64,000 nucleotides of DNA from Cupriavidus cauae (GCF_008632125.1 NZ_VWRN01000016.1:88872-152871); one strand, 5' to 3'; shown: positions 1 to 8,916, counted from the stretch's first letter. Notes: generated from the letters alone by a model not told the origin. Translations and numbers: made by a program.

Positions 1-2855
1 CCTTCAACGACAAGGCCACCGACGTCACCGCGCGCCAGCAGGTGATCGAGCGCCTGCGCGGCGTCGATCTGCCCGACGGGGTGCAGCCGGACCTGGCGCC
101 GCTGTCGACCGCGATCGGCGAGATCTACCGCTTCCGCCTGAAGGGCAAGGGCCACACGCCGCAGGAGCTGCGCACGCTGCAGGACTGGGTGGTCGAGAAG
201 AACCTGCGCCAGGTACCGGGCGTCGCGGACCTGGTGACCATCGGCGGTACCATCAAGCAGTACGAGGTCAACCCGAATCTGGCCCGCATGCGCGACGCGC
301 ATATCTCGCTGGCGCAGCTGTTCGAGGCCCTGCAGCGCGGCAACTCGAACGCCGGCGGCGGCGCGGTCGCGCAGGGGCGGCAGCAGTATCTGCTGCGCTC
401 GCTCGGCAGCTTCCGCAGCTCGGCCGATATCGCGAACGTGGTGGTGTCCGAGGTCAACGGCACGCCGATCCTGGTCAAGGACATCGCCGAGGTGCGCGTC
501 GGCGCCGCGCCGCGGCAGGGCCTGATGGCGCAGGACGACGAGGAGGACATCGTCTCGGGCATCGTGGTGATGCGCAAGGGCGAGAACCCGTCGGAGGTGC
601 TGACCGCACTGAAGGCCAAGATCGCGCAGCTCAACGAGCAGATCCTGCCGCGCGGCGTCGAGATCGTGCCGTACTACGACCGCGCCGACCTGATCGACAA
701 GACGCTGCACACGGTGTTCGGCAACCTGGTCGAGGGCGCGCTGCTGGTGATGGCGGTGCTGTATCTGTTCCTGGCCAACGTGCGGGCCGCCGCCATCGTC
801 GCGCTGGTGATCCCGCTGGCGCTGCTGTCGACCTTCATCGGCCTGACCTGGGTCGGCATTCCGGCCAACCTGCTGTCGCTCGGAGCGATGGACTTCGGCA
901 TCATCGTCGACGGCGCGGTAATCGTGGTCGAGAACATCTTCAAGCGGCTGGGCGAACTGAAGGAGCAGAAGATCCGCGACAGCCGCGCGCGCTTGCACGC
1001 GATCGCGCGCGCGACGACCGAGGTCGGCCGCCCGACGGTGTTCTCGATGGTGATCATCATCGCCGCGCACCTGCCGATCTTCACGCTGCAGCGGCACGAA
1101 GGAAAGATCTTCGCGCCGATGGCATACACGGTGACGGGCGCGCTGGTCGGTTCGCTGATCGTGTCGCTGACGCTGGTGCCGCTGCTGTGCTACCTGCTGC
1201 TGAAGAAGGACATCGCCCATCACGACAACGCGGTGGTGCGGCTGTGCAAGCGCGCCTATGCGCCGATGCTGGCGTGGGCGCTGGACCACAAGCGCGCGGT
1301 GGTGGCGAGCGCGGTGGCGCTGCTGGTGGTGACTGCCGGCGTCGGCAAGCTGCTGGGCAGCGAATTCCTGCCCGAGCTCGACGAGGGCGCGATGTGGGTC
1401 AGCTTCGACCTGCCGGCCTCGGTGTCGACCGACGAGGCGCGCGAGCAGGCCGCGCGGCTGCGGCGCACGATCCGGCAAACGCCGGAGGTCAAGTCGACCA
1501 TCTCCAAGGTCGGCCGTCCCGACGACGGCACCGACCCGAAGCTGATCAATACGGTGGAGATCCTGGTCGACCTGAAGCCGGAAGCGGAGTGGCGCCGCGG
1601 CTTCGACAAGCGCCGCATCATCGGCGAGATCAACGCCAATCTGCGCAAGCTGCCGGGGATCGAGCCGAACTTCTCGCAGCCGGTGCGCGACAACATCCTC
1701 GAGAGCATCTCGCAGATCAAGGGCCAGATCGTCATCAAGGTGCAGAGCGACAGCCTCGAGCAGAACAAGCGCGTCGCCGACCAGATCCTCGCCAACGTGC
1801 AGACCGTGCCCGGTGTGATGCGGGCCTTCATCGACCGCGACGGCGAGCTGCCGCAGTATGTGCTCGACTTCGACCGCGCCCAGGCCGCGCGCTACGGCAT
1901 CAACGTGGCCGACGTGCAGGACCTGATGGAGACCGCGCTGGCGGGCAAGGCCGCCACCGAGTTGTGGGAGGGCGAGCGGCACTTCAGCGTGGTGGTGCGG
2001 CTCGCGCCCGGCGAACGCGAACTGCCGAACCTGCCGAACATCCTGATGCAGACCGCCGAGGGCGCCCAGGTGCCGCTGTCGCAGCTGGTGCATTTCCATG
2101 CGGCGTCCGGCGCGATGAATATCAGCCGCGAGAACGGCCAGCGCACCACGTCGATCGGCGTCTTCATTCACGACCGGGACATGGGCAGCGTGGTCAAGGA
2201 CATGCAGGCGCTGGTGGCGAAGAACGTGCGCGCCGACGACGTCAAGATCGGCTGGTCCGGCGAGTTCGAGAACCAGCAGCGCGCGATGGCGCGGCTGTCG
2301 ATCGTCGTGCCGCTGTCGGTGCTGCTGATCTTCCTGCTGCTGTTCCAGGCGTTCAAGTCGTTCAAGAGCGCCACGCTGATCCTGTCGAACATCCCGTTTG
2401 CGCTGGTGGGCGGCGTGTTCGCGCTGTTCCTGACCGGCATTCCGCTGTCGGTGTCGGCGGCGATCGGCTTTATCGCGCTGTTCGGCCAGGCCGTACTCAA
2501 TGGGGTGGTGATGGTGACCTACTTCAACCAGCTGCGCGAGCAGGGGCTGCCGCTGCGCCAGGCCGTGCTGGCCGGGTCGATGGACCGCCTGCGCACCGTG
2601 CTGATGACCGCGCTGCTGGCGATGCTGGGCCTGTTCCCGATGGCGGTCTCGCGCGCGATCGGCTCGGAGACGCAGCGCCCGCTGGCGATCGTGATCATCG
2701 GCGGGCTGATCACCGCGACCGTGCTGACGCTGATCGTGCTGCCGACGCTGTACGAATGGATGGTCAGCCGCAGCTGGCCGGATGAGGCGGCGGAGGAAGA
2801 TGAGGTTGCGGCGGGGGCAGCAGGGGTGCGACGGGACGACGAGGCGGTGGTTTGA
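1..2855 (+). CDS. HME-family RND heavy-metal efflux pump (CzcA/CusA type), 5' end missing
   Basis: Inner-membrane proton-driven pump subunit of a tripartite metal exporter. The reading frame is already open at base 3, so about 100 N-terminal residues lie outside the window; 950 residues are visible against roughly 1040-1070 usual for the family. The fourth membrane helix carries the signature DFGxxxDGAxxxxEN (around bases 885-945), whose two Asp and one Glu form the proton relay. This pattern belongs to the divalent-cation group (Co/Zn/Cd/Ni) rather than to the Cu/Ag pumps, which read differently here. Two periplasmic porter regions and the C-terminal membrane block with FGQAVLNGVV are intact. 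The tail after the last helix is acidic. Partner genes (membrane fusion protein, outer-membrane factor) would lie to the left. Family certain; metal specificity inferred. Confidence 0.93.
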   Translation, partial: FNDKATDVTARQQVIERLRGVDLPDGVQPDLAPLSTAIGEIYRFRLKGKGHTPQELRTLQDWVVEKNLRQVPGVADLVTIGGTIKQYEVNPNLARMRDAHISLAQLFEALQRGNSNAGGGAVAQGRQQYLLRSLGSFRSSADIANVVVSEVNGTPILVKDIAEVRVGAAPRQGLMAQDDEEDIVSGIVVMRKGENPSEVLTALKAKIAQLNEQILPRGVEIVPYYDRADLIDKTLHTVFGNLVEGALLVMAVLYLFLANVRAAAIVALVIPLALLSTFIGLTWVGIPANLLSLGAMDFGIIVDGAVIVVENIFKRLGELKEQKIRDSRARLHAIARATTEVGRPTVFSMVIIIAAHLPIFTLQRHEGKIFAPMAYTVTGALVGSLIVSLTLVPLLCYLLLKKDIAHHDNAVVRLCKRAYAPMLAWALDHKRAVVASAVALLVVTAGVGKLLGSEFLPELDEGAMWVSFDLPASVSTDEAREQAARLRRTIRQTPEVKSTISKVGRPDDGTDPKLINTVEILVDLKPEAEWRRGFDKRRIIGEINANLRKLPGIEPNFSQPVRDNILESISQIKGQIVIKVQSDSLEQNKRVADQILANVQTVPGVMRAFIDRDGELPQYVLDFDRAQAARYGINVADVQDLMETALAGKAATELWEGERHFSVVVRLAPGERELPNLPNILMQTAEGAQVPLSQLVHFHAASGAMNISRENGQRTTSIGVFIHDRDMGSVVKDMQALVAKNVRADDVKIGWSGEFENQQRAMARLSIVVPLSVLLIFLLLFQAFKSFKSATLILSNIPFALVGGVFALFLTGIPLSVSAAIGFIALFGQAVLNGVVMVTYFNQLREQGLPLRQAVLAGSMDRLRTVLMTALLAMLGLFPMAVSRAIGSETQRPLAIVIIGGLITATVLTLIVLPTLYEWMVSRSWPDEAAEEDEVAAGAAGVRRDDEAVV

Positions 2856-2917
2856 TTGCCGCCTCTCTACCGCCTGCGCCGCCGGCGGGAAAGGGCGGGG
2901 GAGGGCAACGGCGTTCG

Positions 2918-4162
2918 CTATCCCTCCGCCGCCGTCACGTCCCGCACGACGCCAGCCCGCAGCATCCGCGCAATCTCGGCCTCTCCATACCCGCACTCGG
3001 CCAGCAGCGCCCGCGTGTCCTCGCCCAGCCGCGGCGGCGGCCGCCGGTATTGCGCCGGCGTCTCCGACAGCTTGATCGGCAGGCCGATGCTCTTGACCGG
3101 CCCGGCCTCGGGATGCTGCTGCTCGACCACCATTTCGCGCGCGAGAGTTTGCGGATGCGACAGCGCCTCGCCGATCGAATGCACCGGCCCGGCCGGCACG
3201 CCCGCCGCGTCGAACGCCGCCAGCCATTCGGCCGAGGGCTTGGTGCGCAGGATCTCCGCCATGGCCGGCAGCAGCGTGTCGCGGTGGCGCATGCGGTCCG
3301 AGTTCAGTCGATAGCGCGGATCGGTCAGCCATTCGGGCCGGCCCAGCACCTGCGCGATCCGTTCCCAGTTCTTCTCGTTGGCGCCGCCGACGATGATGTG
3401 CCCGTCCTGCGTCGGAAAGGCCTGGTACGGGGTCGCCAGCACATGCGCCGAGCCGCTCGGCCCCGGCGATTCGCCGGTGGCGAAATGGATCGCCGCATGC
3501 CAGTACAACTGCTGCAGGCCGGCTTCGATCAACGAGGTCTCGACGATCTGGCCGCGCCCGGTCTTCTGCTTGTGCTGGTAGGCCGCCAGGATGCCGAACG
3601 CGGCCAGGATGCCGGCATTGATGTCGGCGATCGAGTTGCCGGTGCGCAGCGGCGGTCCGCCTTCCTCGCCGGTGATGCTCATCAGCCCGGTATAGCCCTG
3701 CGCGATCAGGTCGAAGCCGCCCTTGTCGGCGGCCGGGCCGGTACGGCCATAGCCCGAGATCGCGCAATAGATCAGGCCGGGATTGATTTCCGACAGCACG
3801 TCGTAGCCGAGACCAAGCTTTTCCAGCGTGCCCTTGCGAAAGTTCTCGATCAGCACGTCGGCGTCGCGCACCATCCGCAGCAGCACCGCCTTGCCTTCGG
3901 CCGTCTTCAGATCGAGTGCGATCGCGCGCTTGTTGCGGTTCAGCATCAGGAAGGGCGCCGACACGCCGTTGATGCGCGGATCGCGATAGCCGCGCGCATC
4001 GTCGCCGCCATCGGTCTTCTCGATCTTGATCACGTCGGCGCCGAGGTCGGCCAGCATCATGCCGCAGGTCGGGCCGGCCATGATCTGCGCCAGCTCGAGC
4101 ACGCGCATGCCGGCGAGGGCGCCGGCCTGCGGAGAACGTTCGGATTGCATGGGGGAAGCCAT
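2918..4162 (-). CDS. CaiB/BaiF family (class III) CoA-transferase
   Basis: 414 residues, full length. Family III CoA-transferases move CoA between carboxylic acids through an aspartyl-CoA thioester. The N-terminal LELAQIMAGPTCGMMLADLG block and the GFD motif, whose Asp151 is the expected catalytic residue, are present. The start is supported by AAGGA five bases upstream. It follows the enoyl-CoA hydratase on the same strand with a 25-base gap, so the two are probably one operon that activates and then hydrates a short or medium acid. The divergent GntR/FCD gene and its operator at 5127-5151 suggest induction by the substrate or its CoA ester. The acid cannot be named from sequence. Confidence 0.9.
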   Translation of the reverse strand: MASPMQSERSPQAGALAGMRVLELAQIMAGPTCGMMLADLGADVIKIEKTDGGDDARGYRDPRINGVSAPFLMLNRNKRAIALDLKTAEGKAVLLRMVRDADVLIENFRKGTLEKLGLGYDVLSEINPGLIYCAISGYGRTGPAADKGGFDLIAQGYTGLMSITGEEGGPPLRTGNSIADINAGILAAFGILAAYQHKQKTGRGQIVETSLIEAGLQQLYWHAAIHFATGESPGPSGSAHVLATPYQAFPTQDGHIIVGGANEKNWERIAQVLGRPEWLTDPRYRLNSDRMRHRDTLLPAMAEILRTKPSAEWLAAFDAAGVPAGPVHSIGEALSHPQTLAREMVVEQQHPEAGPVKSIGLPIKLSETPAQYRRPPPRLGEDTRALLAECGYGEAEIARMLRAGVVRDVTAAEG

Positions 4163-4187
4163 CGCTGTCCTTCGAGGTGGAGGCCGC

Positions 4188-5078
4188 TCAGCGGCCGTGA
4201 AACTCGGGCGTCTGCTTGGCGAGGAAGGCGCGATAGCCGGTGCGGAAGTCCTCGGTGTCGAAGCAGTCGAAGGCCTCGTCGCGCTCGCGCTCGCTCAGCG
4301 GCGTGCCGGCCGCCAGTTGGCGCGCGAACTTCTTGTGCCAGCGGGCGACCAGCGGCGCGCCGCTGGCGATGCGCTGCGCGGTCGCGGCCGCTTCGGCGGC
4401 GACCTGGTCGTCGGGCACCACGCGCGACACCAGGCCCATGCCATGGGCCTCATCCGCGCCGACGATCCGGCCTTCGAACAGCAGCTCCAGCGTGCGCGAC
4501 TCGCCGATCAGCCGGATCACCGGGGCCATTTCCGCATGGGCCATCACCAGCCCGAGGTTCTTGATCGGCGCGCCGAAACGGCTGCCCTGGCCGCAGATGC
4601 GGATGTCCGCCATCGCGGCGATCTCCAGCCCGCCGCCGACGCAGATGCCGTGGATCTGCGCGACCACCGGATGGCGGCAGTCCTGCAGCGCCTGCGCGGT
4701 GGCGTGCATCACCTTGCCGTAGGCGGTGGCCTGCGCCTTGTTCGAGCGCGCCTGCGCGAACTCGCCGATGTCGTTGCCGGGCGAGAAGGCCCGCTCGCCG
4801 GCGCCGCGCACGATCACGCAGCGCACGCCGTCGTCGGCGGAGAGGGCGCGGAAGGCGTCGCCCAGTTGCTGCCACATCGACAGCGTCATCGCGTTGAGCT
4901 TGGCGGGGCGGTTCAGCACGACGGTGGCGATGGCGCCGTCGCGGATCGTCAGCACGGGGCTGTCGTCGGTGCCGCCCGGTTGGGGATCGACCCGGGAATC
5001 CGGTCGGGCTTCCGGGTGCGAATCGGGTCCGGAATCGGGTCCGGAATCGGGAGAAGCGGAGGCGGGCATCACGGTCAT
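4188..5078 (-). CDS. Enoyl-CoA hydratase/isomerase (crotonase) family protein
   Basis: 296 residues from the chosen start at 5078. A longer frame reaches 5174 but would run through the operator, so the downstream Met followed by TVMPASAS is preferred. Crotonase landmarks: FSPGNDIGEF around the first oxyanion-hole segment and GICVGGGLEIAAMADIR with the Glu that matches the first catalytic Glu of hydratases. The second catalytic Glu position reads FGAPIKNLG, without Glu, so isomerase or hydrolase activity is possible instead of plain hydration. The first 45 residues are a low-complexity SPDSGPDSG-type extension encoded by a 12-bp tandem repeat. It is first gene of the pair with the CoA-transferase, under the divergent GntR regulator. 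Confidence 0.85.
   Translation of the reverse strand: MTVMPASASPDSGPDSGPDSHPEARPDSRVDPQPGGTDDSPVLTIRDGAIATVVLNRPAKLNAMTLSMWQQLGDAFRALSADDGVRCVIVRGAGERAFSPGNDIGEFAQARSNKAQATAYGKVMHATAQALQDCRHPVVAQIHGICVGGGLEIAAMADIRICGQGSRFGAPIKNLGLVMAHAEMAPVIRLIGESRTLELLFEGRIVGADEAHGMGLVSRVVPDDQVAAEAAATAQRIASGAPLVARWHKKFARQLAAGTPLSERERDEAFDCFDTEDFRTGYRAFLAKQTPEFHGR
5020..5055. repeat. 12-bp tandem repeat in the crotonase N-terminal extension
   Basis: Two identical copies of GAATCGGGTCCG (5020-5031, 5032-5043) and a third, diverged copy (5044-5055). The unit is in frame and encodes the PDSG repeats of the extension of the 4188-5078 protein. Members of the family normally lack this extension. Confidence 0.85.
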
Positions 5079-5126
5079 CGAGGGCGCTCCTGGCAGGTTG
5101 GCGACATGGTGTCTTGCCGCATCGTT

Positions 5127-5151
5127 GATTTGGTATACCATATCCCAAATC
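5127..5151. promoter_or_regulatory. GntR/FCD operator between the divergent catabolic pair and its regulator
   Basis: TGGTATACCA (5131-5140) is a perfect 10-bp palindrome of the TGGT-ACCA type commonly bound by FCD-subfamily GntR proteins. It sits inside a wider inverted repeat, GATTTGG (5127-5133) with CCAAATC (5145-5151). The site is central in the intergenic space between the crotonase start (5078) and the GntR start (5180), so one bound repressor could control both directions. Binding itself is inferred. Confidence 0.7.
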
Positions 5152-5179
5152 ATCGCCACATACCAAGGAAGCATCGCCC

Positions 5180-5989
5180 ATGGTTAACCCGGAAGACGCG
5201 CCGGCAACGCTGGCGCCCGACCTGCCCCAGGCGCGCACCGGCGGCGAGCGCGGCCGCCGCACGGGACCCGCCACCGCCGCCAGCGCCGCAGCCGGCCTGT
5301 CGGCAGACGGCGACGACCCGCTGGCGATCGCGCATCCGACGCTGGCCGCGGTGGTGGCCGAGCGGCTTCGGCAACTGATCATCAACGGCACGCTGGTGCC
5401 GGGGGTGTGGCTCAACGAGCGCGATCTGTGCGAACGGTTGCGCGTCTCACGCACGCCGCTGCGCGAGGCCTATCGCATCCTCGCCGCCGATGGGCTGGTG
5501 ATGTTGCTGCCCAAGCGCGGCGCGCAGGTGATCGCGATGTCCGAGCGCGACGTCGCCGACCTGTTCGACGTGCTGGCCGTGCTGGAAGGACTGACCGGAC
5601 GGCTCGCCGCGGAGAAGGCCAGCGACGAGGAACTGGCGCAGATCGCCCGGCTGCATCGCGCGATGCTCGACGCCTATGCCGCGCGCGACCTGCACGCCTA
5701 CTACGAGGCCAGCATGGGCACCCATCTGGCGATCAGCGCGGCCGCCCATAACCCGACGCTGGCCGACACCCATCGCCGCCTCAATCTGCGCGTGCAGAAC
5801 CTGCGCTTCCGCTCGAACCAGGACCGGGACGAATGGGCCCACGGCGTCGAAGACCACCAGCGCTTCGTCACCGCCTTGCTGGCGCGCGACGGCGCCACGG
5901 TGGAGACACTGATGCGCGAGCACGCGCTGCAGAAGAAGGCGCTGGCGATGCGCGAGGCCCGCGAGCGCGAGGCCGCCGCGACGCGATAG
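5180..5989 (+). CDS. GntR family transcriptional regulator, FCD subfamily
   Basis: 269 residues. A winged helix-turn-helix is at about residues 45-115 (AVVAERLRQLIINGTLVPG through VSRTPLREAYRILAADGLV). It is followed by an all-helical FCD ligand domain with conserved His residues in THLAISAAAH, EDHQRF and REHALQ that usually hold a metal and a carboxylate effector. The first 45 residues are a disordered Ala/Gly/Asp-rich extension. AAGGAAG lies about ten bases before the ATG. It is divergent from the crotonase and CoA-transferase genes across the palindrome at 5127-5151. It is most likely their repressor and autoregulated, with an organic acid or its CoA ester as effector. Confidence 0.9.
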   Translation: MVNPEDAPATLAPDLPQARTGGERGRRTGPATAASAAAGLSADGDDPLAIAHPTLAAVVAERLRQLIINGTLVPGVWLNERDLCERLRVSRTPLREAYRILAADGLVMLLPKRGAQVIAMSERDVADLFDVLAVLEGLTGRLAAEKASDEELAQIARLHRAMLDAYAARDLHAYYEASMGTHLAISAAAHNPTLADTHRRLNLRVQNLRFRSNQDRDEWAHGVEDHQRFVTALLARDGATVETLMREHALQKKALAMREAREREAAATR

Positions 5990-6294
5990 CCGCAGCGATG
6001 GACGCCGCGATCGTCGCAAGCAGTTATTTCGGCTGTAACGCCGCATTACGCGACGAACGCGGCCGCGCTGGCGGCAGTACGGGCGGCAGCATGACGGGAA
6101 GGCGGGCGCAGCGGCCGCCAGCCTCGCCCCGGCAAGGGCCTGGGCGCTCTCCAGCGTGTGTCGAAGCCGGTCTCCAGCGCCCGCCCGCTTGTGAGACGGT
6201 CTTACAACTGCATCCGTCCGAGAGCGCGACGCATCGCTACAGTCGAGCCATGTTCAACGCGCCGCCAAGCCGGGCAGCGCATCAGGAGAAAAAC
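5990..6294. other. Intergenic region upstream of the His-rich protein
   Basis: 305 bases with no convincing gene. The only structured element is the palindrome at 6189-6207. A frame running through here into the His-rich protein is out of character (no signal peptide, no ribosome site) and was not accepted. Confidence 0.6.
6189..6207. promoter_or_regulatory. Near-perfect 19-bp palindrome, candidate operator
   Basis: TTGTGAGACGGTCTTACAA reads as TTGTRAGAC-n-GTCTYACAA, with eight of nine arm positions matching. It lies 88 bases before the start of the His-rich secreted protein and fits a dimeric repressor or activator. No regulator gene is adjacent, so the binding protein is unknown. Confidence 0.45.
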
Positions 6295-6612
6295 ATGACT
6301 CGCCAATTGCTGATCGCACTCGGAACCCTGGCCGCCGGCGCCCTGTTCGGGCTGGTGTCGCCCGCCCAGGCGCATTCGGACCGCCACGACCATCGGCATG
6401 GCTACCATCGGCACGAGCACTACCGTCCGGCGCCGCCGCATGTGCGGCGCCACCACTACCGCCATGACCACCATCACCATCGCTACTACGCCCGTCCGCA
6501 CCATGGCCACGGCCACTACGTGTCGCGCCCGGGACACCGCTACGTGCCCGAGCGCTGGGTCAGGGACTCGCACGGGCATGTCGTGCGGCGTCCGGGGTAT
6601 TGGACGCGCTGA
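6295..6612 (+). CDS. Small secreted histidine-rich protein
   Basis: 105 residues. A clear signal peptide (TRQLL, hydrophobic core to about residue 21, VSPAQA then cleavage near residue 26) sends it to the periplasm. The mature part is more than one quarter histidine, with HH, HHHH and HYRP/HGHGH strings mixed with Arg and Tyr, and ends in VVRRPGYWTR, which recalls the small secreted proteins with W-x-x-G-Y-W endings. AGGAG stands six bases before the ATG. Binding of transition metals such as Ni, Zn or Cu is plausible from the composition but not shown. A strong terminator follows at 6649. No close family was recognised. Confidence 0.8.
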   Translation: MTRQLLIALGTLAAGALFGLVSPAQAHSDRHDHRHGYHRHEHYRPAPPHVRRHHYRHDHHHHRYYARPHHGHGHYVSRPGHRYVPERWVRDSHGHVVRRPGYWTR

Positions 6613-6648
6613 GCAATGGGATCGCGGTCTTGCCATCGCTGCCAGGAA

Positions 6649-6678
6649 ATGCCGGCCGGTTTGGCCGGCATTTTTCTT
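6649..6678 (+). terminator. Rho-independent terminator after the His-rich protein
   Basis: Stem ATGCCGGCC (6649-6657) with GGCCGGCAT (6663-6671), 5-base loop, then a T-run. It could also weakly serve the convergent MFS gene ending at 6707. Confidence 0.85.
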
Positions 6679-6706
6679 GCGCGCCGGCTCCTTATGGACC
6701 GTCTCC

Positions 6707-7957
6707 TTACGCGTTGTCCGCTTGTGCGTTGTCCTTGTGCATCGCGGCAGCAGAATCGGCCTGCCCGGGCACAGAACGATCGGCGCGCGGCCGCAAGGTC
6801 ATCAGCACGGTCATCAGCACGGCCAGCAGCGCTGCCAGCGCGCCGACCATGAACACGCGCGCATGGCCGAAATGGTCGGCGATCCAGCCGGCCAACGGCC
6901 CGGTCGCGCCGTAAGCCAGATCCTGGAACGCCGCGAAGCCGCCGATCGCGGTGCCGCGCAGATTTGCCGGCACGCGCCTGACCGCTTCCAGCCCCATCGA
7001 CGGAAACACCATCGAGCAGCCCATGCCGGTCAGCAGCGCGCCGAGCATCGCCACGGCGGGCCCGGGCGCCAGCCACAGCAGGCACTGCCCCGCGGCCTCG
7101 ATGAGCAGCGAGACCAGCGCCACGGGCACGCCGCCGAGCCGGTCCGGCAAGGTGCCGCACAGCAGGCGGACCGCGACGAAGCCCAGGCCGAAACAGGTCA
7201 GCCCGTAGCCGGCGCCGTGCCAGCCGTTGGCCAGGAAATACAGCGGGAAGAACGCGCCGAGCGCGGCGAAGCCGATGCCTTGCAGGCCCACCACCGCGCC
7301 CGGTTGCCAGATGCGCCCGAGCACCTGGACGAACGGCGGACGGCGTCCCGCTTGCGGCGGCGCCGCCGGGGCGGTCCGCCACAGCATCAGCGCGCCGAGC
7401 AGCGGCATCGCCACGCAGACCAGCATCAGCCCGGCGAAGCCGCAGCGTTGCAGCAGCCATAGACCCAACGGTCCGCCCGCGGCGAACGCGCCATACATGC
7501 CCGCGCCGACCAGTGCCATGACGAGGCCCGAGCGCGCTGGCCCCATCGCCCCCATGCCCCACGCCAGCATGCCGACCAGCGCGGCGCTTTCGCCTAGCCC
7601 CAGCAGCAGCCGGCCCGCGAGCAGTACCACGTAAGAGGCCGTGCCGCTGCCGAGGGACGGCCAGGAAGACAGCCAGCACAACAGCGAGGCCAGCGCGTAC
7701 AGCGCGAGACCGCGGAACATGGCGGCCTTGCCGCCGCGTTCGTCCGCCAGCCGTCCGGCCCAGCCGCGACTGAGGATCGTCGACAGGAAGGCAATGCCCA
7801 CCGCCAGGCCGGAGGCGACATTGCCCATGCCGAGCGCATCGGAGACGTGTATCGCCACGGCGGGCATCGCCATGGCGACGGCAAGGTAAGTCAGGAACAG
7901 CGCCACGGTCATCCAGACCAGCCGGCGCAGGGAAGAATCTTGCAGGACGTTCGACAT
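6707..7957 (-). CDS. MFS transporter, YhhS/YfcJ-like
   Basis: 416 residues with twelve hydrophobic segments. The N-terminal region (LFLTYLAVAMAMPAVAI, then GIAFLSTILSRGWAGRLADERGGK) matches the YhhS/YfcJ group of major facilitator exporters, including the RxxGRxADxxG loop between helices 2 and 3. The start at 7957 has AAGGAG at a good distance; a frame extending to 8176 crosses the promoter region and was rejected. The group is annotated as sugar or drug export, and the substrate cannot be told. It appears to be transcribed alone, with a 12-bp palindrome 133 bases upstream of the start. Confidence 0.88.
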   Translation of the reverse strand: MSNVLQDSSLRRLVWMTVALFLTYLAVAMAMPAVAIHVSDALGMGNVASGLAVGIAFLSTILSRGWAGRLADERGGKAAMFRGLALYALASLLCWLSSWPSLGSGTASYVVLLAGRLLLGLGESAALVGMLAWGMGAMGPARSGLVMALVGAGMYGAFAAGGPLGLWLLQRCGFAGLMLVCVAMPLLGALMLWRTAPAAPPQAGRRPPFVQVLGRIWQPGAVVGLQGIGFAALGAFFPLYFLANGWHGAGYGLTCFGLGFVAVRLLCGTLPDRLGGVPVALVSLLIEAAGQCLLWLAPGPAVAMLGALLTGMGCSMVFPSMGLEAVRRVPANLRGTAIGGFAAFQDLAYGATGPLAGWIADHFGHARVFMVGALAALLAVLMTVLMTLRPRADRSVPGQADSAAAMHKDNAQADNA

Positions 7958-8089
7958 CGACCGCCGCTCCTTCAGAGAGAGGGCGGCACCGGAACGATCG
8001 ACAGGCGGGGAACGATGCAGACGCGAGGCATGACGCAAGCGGTCGACACACACCGCCAGCCGGCCGGAGGTGCCGCTGGTGATGCGTTG

Positions 8090-8101
8090 GTTCACGTGAA
8101 C
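8090..8101. promoter_or_regulatory. Perfect 12-bp palindrome GTTCACGTGAAC
   Basis: Perfect dyad upstream of the MFS gene, a candidate operator. No regulator is adjacent. It is short enough that chance is possible at this GC content, but its AT-containing core is unusual for the surroundings. Confidence 0.35.
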
Positions 8102-8177
8102 GCTTACGACCGCGCGCCCGGGACATCGTTGGGCATGCGGCGGGAGCGATTCTAACCGCCCTGGGCGCGCGCGCAAT

Positions 8178-8210
8178 AAAAAACCCTCGCCTCAACGAGG
8201 CGAGGGTTTT
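8178..8210 (-). terminator. Terminator of the HU-like gene
   Basis: Perfect 13-bp stem (8181-8193 with 8197-8209) with a 3-base loop. On the minus strand it is followed by a run of T (the AATAAAAAA at 8175-8183 read in reverse). Confidence 0.92.
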
Positions 8211-8258
8211 GCATGCCGGCGCGGGAGTCGCGTCGGCGCAGCGGCAAACGCAGGCCGA

Positions 8259-8699
8259 TTACAGCGCCGCGTCCTTCAGCTTCTTCAGCGCGCGGACCTT
8301 GACCTTGACCGACGCCGGCTTGGCAGCGAACCACTGCTCCTGGCCGGTGAACGGGTTCTTGCCGAAACGCTTCTTGGTGGCGGGCACTTGCACGGCGGTG
8401 ACCTTCAGCAGGCCGGGCAGCGTGAATTCGCCCGCGCCCTTCTTGTTCAGCGCGCCGATCATGGTGTTTTCCAGCTGGGCCAGCACGGTCTTGACCGTCT
8501 TCGGATCGAGTTCGGTCTGCGCGACCAGGTGCGACACCAGGCTCGACTTGTTGAAGGTGTCCTTCAGCGGCTTGGGCGTCGGCGCTGCCGGCGCTGCCTT
8601 CCTGGCGGCCTTCACCGGAGCGGCGGCCTTCTTGGCGGGCGCCTTGGCGGCGGTCTTGGTTGCTGCAGTCTTCGCGGTCGGTTTAGCTTTGGTGGCCAT
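8259..8699 (-). CDS. HU/IHF-like DNA-binding protein with Ala/Lys-rich N-terminal tail
   Basis: 146 residues. The first 50 are a histone H1-like tail of AKPTAK, AAKAPAKKAAAP and similar blocks. The rest is an HU-fold domain (KSSLVSHLVAQTELDPKTV, then FTLPGLLKVTAVQVPATKKRFGKNPFTGQ) with the GKNPFTG segment of the DNA-binding arm. Such tailed HU variants are common in Burkholderiales and help compact the nucleoid. The start at 8699 is the Met of MATKAKP; the longer frame to 8903 lacks family character. Single gene with its own terminator. It belongs to the divergent HU group, not to HupA/HupB proper. Confidence 0.9.
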   Translation of the reverse strand: MATKAKPTAKTAATKTAAKAPAKKAAAPVKAARKAAPAAPTPKPLKDTFNKSSLVSHLVAQTELDPKTVKTVLAQLENTMIGALNKKGAGEFTLPGLLKVTAVQVPATKKRFGKNPFTGQEQWFAAKPASVKVKVRALKKLKDAAL

Positions 8700-8916
8700 A
8701 TCGATGTCGTGAACAGGTTCAATGTTGGAGCGCAGTACCGTCGGAAGCCGCCGGGCAGCGCCGCGCACAGAATAGCAAAACGCGCGAACGGTGCCTATTT
8801 TCAAGGGGTTTTCGGCGCGATTTGGCGGTTGGACCGTGCAATGTGTCGCGCGGATGCCACCATCTTCGCGATCGCCCCTGTCGCGATGCCCTGCGCGCTG
8901 CAAACCGGTGCGCCGA

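Larger units (their letters stand above)
7958..8258. other. Intergenic region between MFS gene and HU-like gene
   Basis: Holds the MFS promoter region with a palindrome at 8090-8101 and, at its right end, the terminator of the HU-like gene. No open frame with family character. Confidence 0.6.

Noticed and set aside
1187..2785. Long open frame on the plus strand within the metal pump gene
   Set aside because: Arg/Ala/Gly-rich translation without family match; a shifted-frame shadow of the pump gene in GC-rich DNA.
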